DNA of 64,000 bases from Giardia muris (Eukaryota; Fornicata; Diplomonadida; Hexamitidae): positions 2,604,001 through 2,668,000 of the forward strand of contig CM016925.1 of NCBI GenBank assembly GCA_006247105.1, in the 5' to 3' direction. The position numbers and the translations under genes are program-made. The notes beneath the pieces are model-generated. The model made no database searches. It was not told the DNA's origin and saw nothing but the letters and a program-made list of their open reading frames with translations. This document shows positions 21,301-29,300 of the stretch, in pieces. Within the stretch, counting starts at the first letter, position 1, and each line of letters opens with the position of its first letter.

Positions 21301-23755
21301 TGGCATTCACCGAAATGATATAGAGGTTCTTGATACGCAAAAACGCTCTCACGGTCGCCAGGTTTGCCGAGAGCCTCGCATATAGTTGTTCTATACGTTG
21401 TGATGTGACACTTGCTCGCCGTAGAGTTGCATTCCGACAGACCGTCATGAGCTTCGCACGGAAAGGAATCTCCGCTTTGGATACTCTCTGTTGTACATCT
21501 ACGCCTTCGAAGCGATAGAGAGAGGGATACGCTACCTCAGCTTCGAAGCTGGTTATCTCCTCGTAAAGGGGGTTTTTCAGTGGATAGAGATCGATATTAA
21601 AGACGCTTCGCCACATATGGCGTTCAAAGATGAAAGAGGCGTGCTTGCTATACGCACGAGAAAGTATGGCTAGAAGCTCGACGACTGGAGGGCCAACAGG
21701 ATCAAAGCGAATATAGAGAAGACCCCAGATGGCAGCACAAAGGAGCCGTGCGATCGCGGGGTCTTGTGATTGGATGGTCTTCTGTTCTGCGACCTGGTTG
21801 ATGAAAGTTTGACGCACTGAACTGAGATATCCTTGTGCTTCTATGGAATTGGTGAGCTGAGAGAGGTGAAGTAACGATAAGACGACTGAAAACTCTGGCA
21901 CGACCTCTCCAAGAAAAACGAGGAGCCGGAGGCTATTAGTCCGTATGAGACCATCTGGTGCCGTCAAGAGACCTTCTAAAAGATCGCAGTGCACAAAAAC
22001 TGGACGCACCACGTCACATGCGTTGAATAGGATGAGACGATCAACAATAGCACCCACAAGAAATCCAAGTGAATGGTCATAGGATGTCTTCAATAGACTA
22101 AAATAGAACTCAACTCTTTGACACGGATTAGTCCTTGTTGCCTCGATAAGAAGGAAGGCGGCAATGATGGATTCAGAATTATCATGTGCCGGAGTAGCTG
22201 TGTTGGTGAAGGTCTTTAGGGTATCGGGAAAAAGAAGGGATAGATACCCACTTACTCCGGTTACCTTAGTCAGAAACGTTGAAACAGTATCAAAATGTGC
22301 CATTCCATGCCTTTCCATAGCATTAATAGCTCCAAGTACGACGGTAAGCACAGAACGATCTACTTCCGCCTCATAATCCCGTAGTAGCTCATTGAAGCAT
22401 GAAACCATATCAAAATCCAGCGGATAGCCCTGGCTAGCGAGGTATACGCGTACGTAAACGTGGGAATCCTGGATGCTAACACATTCCTTTAAAAATGCAT
22501 CAAGAAGACAGGATTGAGATGTGATTCGCATATGGTCAGAAATGGCCGAGACGACTACATGGAACTTGTCGAAGTCATTCAGGAGCCGACCTTCAGACAC
22601 AGTCTTCGAGAGTAAGGGCCGCGCATTAGAGGTGGCATATCCCTCTATATATAAGGCGAATAGACAGAGTACAACCAGAAGAGAAGCGGATGCGTCGGAT
22701 AGCAGGCCAAGACGCTGATAAAGGTCTCGAAGCCGCCCCTCCTCAATGAGATGCACGTAGAAGATCGCAATGGATACAAAAACGTCCAGGATAGTCGTGG
22801 TGGGAACTCTCTGGTCAATTAGTTGATCTAAAAGAGTAGAAATTAGTTCTCCAAGAGCTATACGCTCTATCTCCGACTCCATAAGTAAAGTGACGAGCTC
22901 CATTACCCAGGCACTAGGAACCCCAGGAAAGAGACATAACGCTTGAGATAAGAAAGACTTGTACCGTGAATGTAGAGAACCGTTCGAGCGCCGACACGAA
23001 AGAACCGTAGTAAGGGCTGCAAGCGTTGGAAGAACACTGGTGTACTTCTCTTCTGTCAAAAATGGTTGGAATAGAGTGATAAGACCCCCTTGGGAAGCCT
23101 CATTTGTTCGCACAAAGTATGATAGAACTTCTGCTAATCCAAGCCAAAGTGGTCTATCCACCAAGCATGTAAGGTCTAAAAGGTGGCGTATGAAGTCCTG
23201 CGGTGGTGTGTTTCCGGAATATCTGATGGACGTAAGGATACAACTGAGTGCCCTGATGAAGAGTTCTGGAGACTGCACAACGTCTACGAGGCGCAAAATA
23301 TCGAGGAACTCGAAGATCAAGCCTCCATACTCCGAGCCAAGATCTTGGAAGATAAACGGAATCACTTGAGTAATCGATAAGTATGTCACCCTATCGCACT
23401 TGAAACGGTCTGACGTATGGTCCAGCTCCAAAGAGGCCACGGTATTTCGAATCAATGTCAAGAGTCCATGTGGGTCGTACAGAACTTGAACTAGAAGCCG
23501 GTAATTCAGCATAACTTCATCCCGTAGGCAAGTAAAGCCCTCTGTGAGGTCGTGAACGGCTTGTGCGTTGATGGCCTCCGAGAACAATGACAGACTAGGA
23601 TCGTCGAGCGTATCTTCCGCGGAGAGGTGAAGTCGGGCCGTGTCGATGTTATAGTGGACGAGCAGGTCGAAATAGTCGCAGTGGCGTGGCGTTTGCTCTC
23701 TGCGGTCAAACACAACCTCTGAACGCGAGTCACGACGCGAGTTACTGATCTGCAT
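15311..23755 (-). CDS. UTP20: Giant HEAT-repeat protein, probable UTP20 (U3 snoRNP / small-subunit processome)
   Basis: A 2814-residue all-helical protein, close to the usual UTP20 length (about 2500-2800). Near the N terminus an LWLGLAEVLSYFVR segment resembles the family's conserved AE-x-LSFLLR region. An acidic low-complexity stretch (about 1775-1805) precedes HEAT-like repeats with the RKVCRECIAYIAVLMGAENL pattern. A DRMLAKAFAQTRRDIQKGLRM segment is typical of its linker. UTP20 joins the pre-18S processome in the nucleolus. No kinase or other catalytic domain is present, which argues against TRRAP or ATM-type HEAT giants. It is convergent with the dynein chain gene with a 6-base gap. Assignment rests on length, all-HEAT composition and a few motifs, so it needs a profile search. 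Confidence 0.7.
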   Translation of the reverse strand: MQISNSRRDSRSEVVFDRREQTPRHCDYFDLLVHYNIDTARLHLSAEDTLDDPSLSLFSEAINAQAVHDLTEGFTCLRDEVMLNYRLLVQVLYDPHGLLTLIRNTVASLELDHTSDRFKCDRVTYLSITQVIPFIFQDLGSEYGGLIFEFLDILRLVDVVQSPELFIRALSCILTSIRYSGNTPPQDFIRHLLDLTCLVDRPLWLGLAEVLSYFVRTNEASQGGLITLFQPFLTEEKYTSVLPTLAALTTVLSCRRSNGSLHSRYKSFLSQALCLFPGVPSAWVMELVTLLMESEIERIALGELISTLLDQLIDQRVPTTTILDVFVSIAIFYVHLIEEGRLRDLYQRLGLLSDASASLLVVLCLFALYIEGYATSNARPLLSKTVSEGRLLNDFDKFHVVVSAISDHMRITSQSCLLDAFLKECVSIQDSHVYVRVYLASQGYPLDFDMVSCFNELLRDYEAEVDRSVLTVVLGAINAMERHGMAHFDTVSTFLTKVTGVSGYLSLLFPDTLKTFTNTATPAHDNSESIIAAFLLIEATRTNPCQRVEFYFSLLKTSYDHSLGFLVGAIVDRLILFNACDVVRPVFVHCDLLEGLLTAPDGLIRTNSLRLLVFLGEVVPEFSVVLSLLHLSQLTNSIEAQGYLSSVRQTFINQVAEQKTIQSQDPAIARLLCAAIWGLLYIRFDPVGPPVVELLAILSRAYSKHASFIFERHMWRSVFNIDLYPLKNPLYEEITSFEAEVAYPSLYRFEGVDVQQRVSKAEIPFRAKLMTVCRNATLRRASVTSQRIEQLYARLSANLATVRAFLRIKNLYIISVNAILPRDSIQIVQLLAKIGTWLPEFQTIISDGVIEGLVDILHARIQYGLKATAEQGGNMHPQVIDLLLKFLCPLVGRLKGQRRDDLQSTLRVILSTASLEYLASNALILTYFLSPSPFIQTVARMINLQTCTDQLLTLSFNSNGPLTPPYDLAKEAYHDLWMICTQRLSRIRHSEEEFGMFGVINVAHREAFLDIALYVLAGRIVRTGRSFGSVSGVANASLGKRAAGSSDGRRRAIFGFINNHLTNKEVMRFYGILIRPVFTRLFPECSVTQQEDSFIAFLLTEPYKMDERTLVRRAPGVHISLLYSFCNSCRMLVPYLRETRVVLAYFSILGILALYWFFYQRTEGNQEEWYQSTQGHFKEEEIRRKLQFQRFRYDNNEDHDGAFGIDLSEIRTAILGALYAIAQYLLEVGSDQEGLEMNGEFGRFFGIIYELMTRETKPTDPWIKGLVRLHELFARHTCFVEQIIQTHYLFAYQALALIKFGTSTVSMGTQVLESFIQGIEGKEVLSEGFLVSFRDEAIAATISYCQHLLPKKRSDRLIPVAPKLTRTTVQAFMNLIDTLYKLVCLTPHMWTVDLETLCLLLHHGFYLNHEGVNESILRFYTWATPLTLHQLLTPLLTNEKLSGFHGLIASVYQRLEKTKDEAEGVWEVLGAVPSFSTLPSLYRLLMQLTSQESPAIVDAVANCAAYLGESHLVLGLLLRAMTNGRDAERTNSSLVLMSYFPTHHTDYLSLDMMTKYIYDYLKQPVSMESLIAEQRRQGCSEILRLLHLFAGYSSDLSLVSDIKDLINEDLYAVRDATLEIDGVTLHTLQSVPHIDYYVLFQLTPFGSLASSLPQTRKEAYYAVTTFLTETTLGRLCLANVLGENNENNLLITVFFPLCIAESFADTTMTNTLVPILEFFRKLGLYLDWERYNTLLLSVFNLLRRPETERRALYLITALFREFRFSTEYEDNGEVKNDDQEEHSAFDEYSDDDNANEEELAPLMMNDHSLKEADRMLAKAFAQTRRDIQKGLRMVQLPSRPNNLIRKQSILDLINDSLESYSSDLVQTQLRSVFLPRLQRYTLVRADITDIHFQTVTIAAHLIAKLPINLRQDHLSILLQSLIQNVTSGSVMIRKVCRECIAYIAVLMGAENLGLLLGSIRNHCMKSFLGAHIASSVFATVLERVIYLPIESLERLVTTPTLLTKPLIPPLEIDRESSICIPHMLSAVAVRQIVAVLVCDLFSKKVQQQKEQARDEDLDEDISKTSSYEIIQLVVSTLDISNRNFLLTFIDPIFRGCSTTRSLKHQTQILKALIMGLQRNSTLTSSTLLDFVKYFLSSDCFYRDLSPKVLDSRQAPTREDKLARLQNEDDDEKRSAGITDLRNEHMFLEPAPKRPVQSFVSATQFSDVGSSYDPTLPEKLTSFLLRQALSKYFGSPYYLKYQAVFNCLAGQRCDIPSDIDMNTFIPDLPSPPTLTAEHFDAIVPYVSLFVASPSSECRANAMEILCVIFPHCPTLQTTDTTLACCKTLYRASNPIEVRSCIRFLQIVQAFSPKLLTQENYAMILQVGILLLQGSKETLSVYLFLRDIVQQRPEQVHVEKLIAYYVRSLHRVDDGVARQAVAEAVGYYINSYDLSTKRRTSLIRDVVKYVADTELTDCRLTALACLFEIYRGISAETCATITDLSVLSLIVASQNTAIRFCGVDDCVTSIGRVGVQLVHSCLEVGYTANPLRCVEMILKKPVDGHQSFGALSFLCYLAEQIWLVATDTEAKDEYWVGACGNAMSVLAEVIEVVKETIFEALGHGACQAMSLHLLRIVISIFGFDEALEEQVQHLRTQAWIFICDRPGIVYQTEYNTRTQATALCDLLISQGASNVGVLCTAYISNLCNEKVVLVSRKDTAISLATILKDIYETEKHLPAIFVALDELKVAILELIQDEHSALLVTAPVGSLLRFIDGINKDSARLELVLKHVIGIFYAIRNVEYTTEIAADALEKLRTLVPNRELMVKTLQDANLI

Positions 23756-23764
23756 TTGATTTTC

Positions 23765-23780
23765 CTATATAATGATATAG
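23765..23780. promoter_or_regulatory. A/T-rich inverted repeat just upstream of the UTP20-like start
   Basis: CTATAT and ATATAG arms flank AATG, ending 10 bases from the start codon of the minus-strand UTP20-like gene. Giardia promoters are short A/T-rich elements at the start codon, so this is a plausible core promoter. A second small stem (TGAGC...GCTCA) lies at about 23792-23807. The 79-base gap holds nothing else visible. Confidence 0.35.
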
Positions 23781-23834
23781 AGGAGAGAACATGAGCTTCC
23801 GTGCTCACGCTTTGGAGAAAGAGAAGCGCCGGAT

Positions 23835-24836
23835 TTACAAGGTAAACTCCTCGGTTGACTCCGAGTGTTCCTGTTCCAGGTGAAGGAGGAGTGGGGGGCC
23901 AGCCCCGACAAGCTTTGGGCAAAATGGTGCATCGGGACGGTTTAGAAAGAGTTCTGGAACAATTGGAAAGGTGGGTTCCCATACGGGAGTTGATGGTTGA
24001 ATAACTAACGGAACAGGGTCAAGCCTCCGAGAGTCTCGTAACCATTCTATTAGGCAGGTGCTATGTATTGCATCTGTACCGCCATGAGAGAGATAGATGG
24101 CATCTGCACGACATGGTTGATCTTTGGAATATTCTGTTAGTTGCTTATTGAGTAGCATCTGTTGTAGGTCGAAGCTTGGCCCGGTCCCTTTGACCGAGTC
24201 GGCATCTGCTCCATGGCGATCCTCACGCTTAGCGAAGTGGGGCTCAAAGGGGAGAAGCCGGAACAGGTAGATCAGAATGGGGATGTATTCCTTACTAGCA
24301 TATATTTTCCTTCCAGTCCTACGGCATTCTCCAAGGAAAGGGATCAACGCGTAGAAGTCCGACGCCGCTGCTAGACGGTGGTGACGCCCAGGTTGAAGGG
24401 GTGCTGTTAATTTGCATGTGATAGAGCACGTATACATCTCGTTATTAACAAAGGAGATGGTCAATGGATCCTGAAACCGTAGCTGGACCGGTCCAATGAT
24501 ATGCTCTGTGTTCGTTGGAAAGGTTTGTAGCCCAACGGTCTTCCACCATGTCGTAAGTTGTAAAAGGTCCGCTACGGCAAAGAGGAAGTTGGCAAGAGAA
24601 AGAGACATGAGCACTCGTAGCCCATAATGCGTCCTAACCCTTCTCACAAGGAAGCCATGTGTCACATCATATCTAACAGCCGCCTCAGGGTCTGTCAGGA
24701 TAACTACAGGATCCAATACCTTCTGAAGCCCAAGATCTCCGGGATCTCCAGTGCAGACCGGGTTTATCAGGAACATCGCCTCCTCGAGCTGAAGAATCCA
24801 ACAGCATATAGTGACCGTCTCGATATGGGACAACAT
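23835..24836 (-). CDS. Unknown protein with a degenerate RING-H2-like C-terminal pattern
   Basis: The open frame extends to 24938 (367 residues), but that start would overlap the divergent ankyrin gene. Met35 at 24836 gives 333 residues and a 13-base divergent gap; Met55 at 24776 is another option. No family is clearly recognised. There are hydrophobic segments near original residues 107-125 (LRVLMSLSLANFLFAVADLL) and 220-232 (IPILIYLFRLLPF). Near the C terminus, HSTCLIEWLRDSRR resembles the H-x2-CLxxWL part of a RING-H2 or FANCL-type finger. A preceding Cys and a later CP lack enough partners for a full zinc site. Any ubiquitin-ligase role is speculative. Confidence 0.55.
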   Translation of the reverse strand: MLSHIETVTICCWILQLEEAMFLINPVCTGDPGDLGLQKVLDPVVILTDPEAAVRYDVTHGFLVRRVRTHYGLRVLMSLSLANFLFAVADLLQLTTWWKTVGLQTFPTNTEHIIGPVQLRFQDPLTISFVNNEMYTCSITCKLTAPLQPGRHHRLAAASDFYALIPFLGECRRTGRKIYASKEYIPILIYLFRLLPFEPHFAKREDRHGADADSVKGTGPSFDLQQMLLNKQLTEYSKDQPCRADAIYLSHGGTDAIHSTCLIEWLRDSRRLDPVPLVIQPSTPVWEPTFPIVPELFLNRPDAPFCPKLVGAGPPLLLHLEQEHSESTEEFTL

Positions 24837-24849
24837 TGGCAAAAATCTC

Positions 24850-26316
24850 ATGTACACGAACCTCATGGAGGCTGCACGGCGCGGGGATGTGACGGGCGTT
24901 CGCATGCACGTCCCCGGGCAGGCCGGCGCCGCAGACAACCTTGGGGCAACGGCCTTGATGTATGCGGCACAGAATGGCCATTTGGACGCCGTCGCGTTGT
25001 TGGCTGACGTCGAGGCCGGTCGTCAAGACTGGAGAGGGAAGACCGCACTTATCATAGCGATCCAGAGTGGGAAGGAGCCGATTGCACGCTACCTCGTACG
25101 GTACGAGGCCGGGATCAAGGATTCTGATGGTCTAACGGCTCTCATGGCGGCGACGAGTGCAGGCTTCATAGACCTAGTTCAGGAGTTGTCAGGGATAGAG
25201 GCACGGCAGGCAGATGATACTGGGAAGACGGCGCTGATGTATGCCGCCGAGACTGATCAACTTGAAGCGGCTAAGATCTTGGTCACACATGAGGCCGGAA
25301 TCCGGGATAGAAGCGGCCAGACCGCATTAATGTATGCGACCGTCAGTGGGAACCTGGCCCTTGTCGAGTTACTTCGCCAATATGAGGCGGGGATTTGTAA
25401 GGATAACGGTTGGAGCTGTTTGATGACTGCTGCTAAACTGGGGAATTATGAGGCCGCCGAACTCCTCGTGGAGAGTGAAGCGGGACTTCAAAAGCTCAAT
25501 GGGATGACGGCTCTGATGGTCGCCTCACAGTTCGATCATGAGGACATCGTTCGCCTACTTGTTCCACATGAGAGTCACCTAGTACGCAAGGATGGGCAGA
25601 CAGCCGCGGCCATCGCAACTCAGTTTGGTAATCATGAGATTGCATCATTCTTGAATAACGCCCCAAGTATTCTTCCTCATCCACCGCCTCAACAACGACG
25701 TCTTACTAAGTCCATTGCGAACGTCAGGTCAGAATCACCGATTGTCTATGGCCAACTACCAGTTAGTGCTTCAAGCTATCAACGCTCTGCCACATATACA
25801 TCCCGCGGCCCATTTGAACCCGGACCCTCTCCCTTTCGGGCTCCTCCCCATCCCCATGAGCCTAGCGAAGGGCCAGCAGCCATCAGTACGCCAAACTTAC
25901 ATAGGGTGCGGTCAACCACTCCTAGCGATCGTTCCGTGTCACATCAACCTGCTACAGACTCTAAGCTTCTTGATAGTTACATCATGGATGAGACGTCACA
26001 GCTCGATACTATCACTCTCAACGCCACCATGAACGAGCCTACGACTTCATATTCTCCATCGGCGGCGAAGATAGCGGAGATGATGACTGAGATGGACATC
26101 AAGGACGGGGAAATCGCGGCACTGAGGCAACAGGTCGCCTTACTTCAGGCCCAGCTCGCCTTAAGCTCTGGTAATGTCACAGACCTCAAGACCGATTATG
26201 TCCTACAGGCACAACAGCTCCGGTCTCTTGCAGACTACATGCTTCAGTTTGCCGCGACCATGGCGCCCCAGGTCAATCACATGGACCCACTCCTGATAAA
26301 GAAGGATTCACAGTAA
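24850..26316 (+). CDS. Ankyrin-repeat / coiled-coil protein (Protein 21.1 type)
   Basis: From Met at 24850 the protein has 488 residues; an in-frame Met at 24811 would overlap the divergent gene. The chosen start follows an A-rich tract (GCAAAAATCTC). It opens with the usual TNLMEAARRGDVTGV cap. Nine or so ankyrin repeats of about 31 residues follow (TALMYAAQNGH, KTALMYAAETDQ, QTALMYATVSGN and so on) to about residue 275. Next comes a Ser/Pro-rich linker, then a coiled coil near the C terminus (AKIAEMMTEMDIKDGEIAALRQQ). This family is greatly expanded in Giardia and thought to supply protein-binding surfaces; partners are unknown. The stop overlaps the 3' end of the convergent ABC transporter gene by 9 bases. 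Confidence 0.88.
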   Translation: MYTNLMEAARRGDVTGVRMHVPGQAGAADNLGATALMYAAQNGHLDAVALLADVEAGRQDWRGKTALIIAIQSGKEPIARYLVRYEAGIKDSDGLTALMAATSAGFIDLVQELSGIEARQADDTGKTALMYAAETDQLEAAKILVTHEAGIRDRSGQTALMYATVSGNLALVELLRQYEAGICKDNGWSCLMTAAKLGNYEAAELLVESEAGLQKLNGMTALMVASQFDHEDIVRLLVPHESHLVRKDGQTAAAIATQFGNHEIASFLNNAPSILPHPPPQQRRLTKSIANVRSESPIVYGQLPVSASSYQRSATYTSRGPFEPGPSPFRAPPHPHEPSEGPAAISTPNLHRVRSTTPSDRSVSHQPATDSKLLDSYIMDETSQLDTITLNATMNEPTTSYSPSAAKIAEMMTEMDIKDGEIAALRQQVALLQAQLALSSGNVTDLKTDYVLQAQQLRSLADYMLQFAATMAPQVNHMDPLLIKKDSQ

Positions 26317-29300
26317 GGCCATCGCGAGGCTTGTCAATTGGCGGACATCGTCGGATACCCGGCCGCATCGTGTATCAAGATATTGAAGAAGACGTAACTT
26401 CGTTGCAAGAGCCCAGACAATTCCATCTTCTGTCTCCTTTGTTACACCCCGAAGACGTAGCACCAAAAGAAGGTGTTGACGTACTGTCAGATATGGATCT
26501 ATAAGGCCGGTTTGAAGGGTGAGTGTGTGCCGATGTTTTGGTTTCAATTTGTGAACGGGCCTGCCATCAAAGAACACATCTCCTTTTGTTGACCGAATAA
26601 CTCCGCTTGCAACAAGGAGTAAGGACGACTTTCCCGCCTCCGCCGTCCCCATAAAGGCGAACGTTTGACCATTCTGAATCCCTAACGAGACATCTAGAAC
26701 GGCGACGGAACGGCCTTTTCTATACGTCTTCATTGTATTCGCAAAGAGGAGCGTCCCATCAACCGTGTCTTTAAGAGTATAAGCCTCTGCTTTGTGTCTC
26801 TCCTCACATACGGAGTCGTCATAGACAAGCGCACATACTGACAAATCCCGTTTCGTCCCTTTCTTCTCCCTAAGCTTGTTAACAAACGCCTTAGGAAAGC
26901 GATTCATGCGTGGTGTACAAAGTTGATCGACACGTTGCTTCTTCCGAGGCGCACGCCATGCATCAATGAGCCGGCGGCGAAGGAAGCTACAGATGAACCC
27001 TGGAGAGTATGCATATCCAACCTTCTCATTAGGTACAATTGAATCCAAATAGAGCACTAAAAGGAGCAACCCGAAGGCCTCAATAGATGCCGTAAGAAGA
27101 AGGGAAATGATCACCCCGGTCATCTTTTCTAATGCATACCGTTGTAGTTCGACAATATATATGGCACCAATGCAGGCGAGAAGAGGATTAAGATAGAAGA
27201 GCCAGAGGGTGGATTGATGTTCCCATGTGCAAAGAAAACTGCTCAGGATGGCTCCAAGAAGGGCGAAGGAACATCCCAAGGCTACAAAAGTATGATGTGT
27301 ACGAACAATGGAGGCAAGAAAGATACCCATACTGGCCTGGGAAAGCGAGAGCACCAGGCAAAGACTAATTAGAAACCCAATAGATGTTCGGTCTAATTTC
27401 GCCAATAATGCACCCAACGAAACGATAATGATGTTATAGATCAATCCAATTGAAATGGCGACTCCGAATATGACGGGCCAGTAAATTCGGCGAGAAAGGC
27501 CATGGCTATGCATAGCCACCCGGAGTGCGGAGCTTTTATCGCGGATGACGAGCAATCCGTGGAGTGGCATCAGACTAAAGGTGACGAAAGCGAAGAAGTG
27601 TACGGGATTCAATGCCTGGGCCTTTCCAGACCGTATTGCTATTGGAGAGAGCCAAGTAGCTTCTGCAATGGGCCTAAAGGCCATTTGAAGATGGATTGCC
27701 ATTTCATCATTGGTAAGAGTTTCCTTCAGTGACACGTTATACTTTGTCCTGATGAGCGCTTCGACAAGACGCGTCAGAAGTGCGTTAGTATAAGTCATTA
27801 GAGGGGCCTCTATGAAACCTGGGGGATCAAAAGTATGGGAGATTGGGCACGGTGGAAATGTCAAGTATGGGCCTTTAAGCTGTCCCCCGACAAGCCTTTT
27901 AGCATAGTTTTTCAGACGGTCCATCAAAGCCCCTTTATAGATCACTTGAATCCCAAGGCCAGAACCAGGTTGACAGATCTGACCTTCTGGATAGGGAGTG
28001 AAAATGATCGGAGAGAAGGTGTTATTTCTTAATAAATCCGATCGTATGTCGATGATCGCAATCGGAATGGAGGTATAAAGCCGTGTCAGGAGTAGTGCAC
28101 GGTCCAAGTCAGTGACAAGAGGCCTTTCACGGATAACATCCTTTTCTTCCCGCTTAAACTGTGTCATTAGTTGATACATGGTTGTCAATGAACCATATTG
28201 ATATACGAAATCGGAGAAATAAAAGTCAAGGCTAATTGACGTTGTCATCTCTGTAATCGGTCGAAGCAATATCTCAGGGGTTAGGGCTTCTACTAGACGG
28301 ATAGACTCAGATGCACTCGTAGTTTGATTCGCGAAGCGTCTATATAGAAGTTCTTTGATCAATTTGAATGTCTCATTAGAAATACCAGAACCATAGCTCT
28401 CCTCTTCTGATATAAGCCTGGAGGTGGGGAAGAGACCTAAGGAGGCCTGTTGTATATCGAACGGCACCACCTCTCGTTTTCTAAGAGAGGTAACCGTATT
28501 CATATCTCCGCTATCATAAAGCGAGATTTGAACGGGAACTCCATAGTGTTGAATAGGGCTTGTAGCACTGTACCCTTCTCCATAGCTTCCTCCAAACCTG
28601 ATCTCCGGTCTAGCATAAGGCATTCCAGTGTACTTCTTTTGTAAGGTACATGAATCGAATGTTCCCCAAACATCTTCTTCCTGGCAAAGGAAGGAGACCA
28701 GGCTAGCGGCTGTATCGTGTTGACATAAGTCACAAAGTTGCGAGTTTTGAACTGCAAGTATGTGCTCTTGTTGATGTATGGCTGATGACCTGATGGGGAG
28801 AAACCATCGGACCACGAGGGAGAAGACAAGAAAGGTAAGCAGTGGTAGAGCAAAATACCAGAGGATTAATGACCTCATGGCCCATAGGTGTATTAAGCAC
28901 TTCCACAGTACGATGGAGACGGCTCTACCGTTCTTACCGGGCTGGAAGGATAAGGTAGGCATATTATCGGTCTCTTCCTGTAAGCCTGTTAATTGGACGA
29001 AGATATCCTCCAAAGACTCGCTTTCAATCGTGTAATCCGATAAGTACTTGCAGACATACTGTAAATACTCCAAGAAGCGCATGATTTGGGTGATGACGGT
29101 ATCATCCTTTGATTCGACTGAATATCGCAAGGTCGTCCCACAGACCTTCTCTAAAAGCTCCACCTCTTCGTTCTGCGGCTCACTTATGAACGACACTTTC
29201 GGGTGTAACGATTGAGGCGGATCTGAGCTAGAGATAAGAGATTGGGTATGATATCTTTCCTCTTCGTTAGGACTTGAGTATACCTCATCATCTCCCTTGT

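Noticed and set aside
23506..23982. Minus-strand 158-codon frame across the 5' end of the UTP20-like gene
   Set aside because: Out-of-frame shadow of the UTP20-like gene and of the 3' end of the neighbouring gene, without domain signal.
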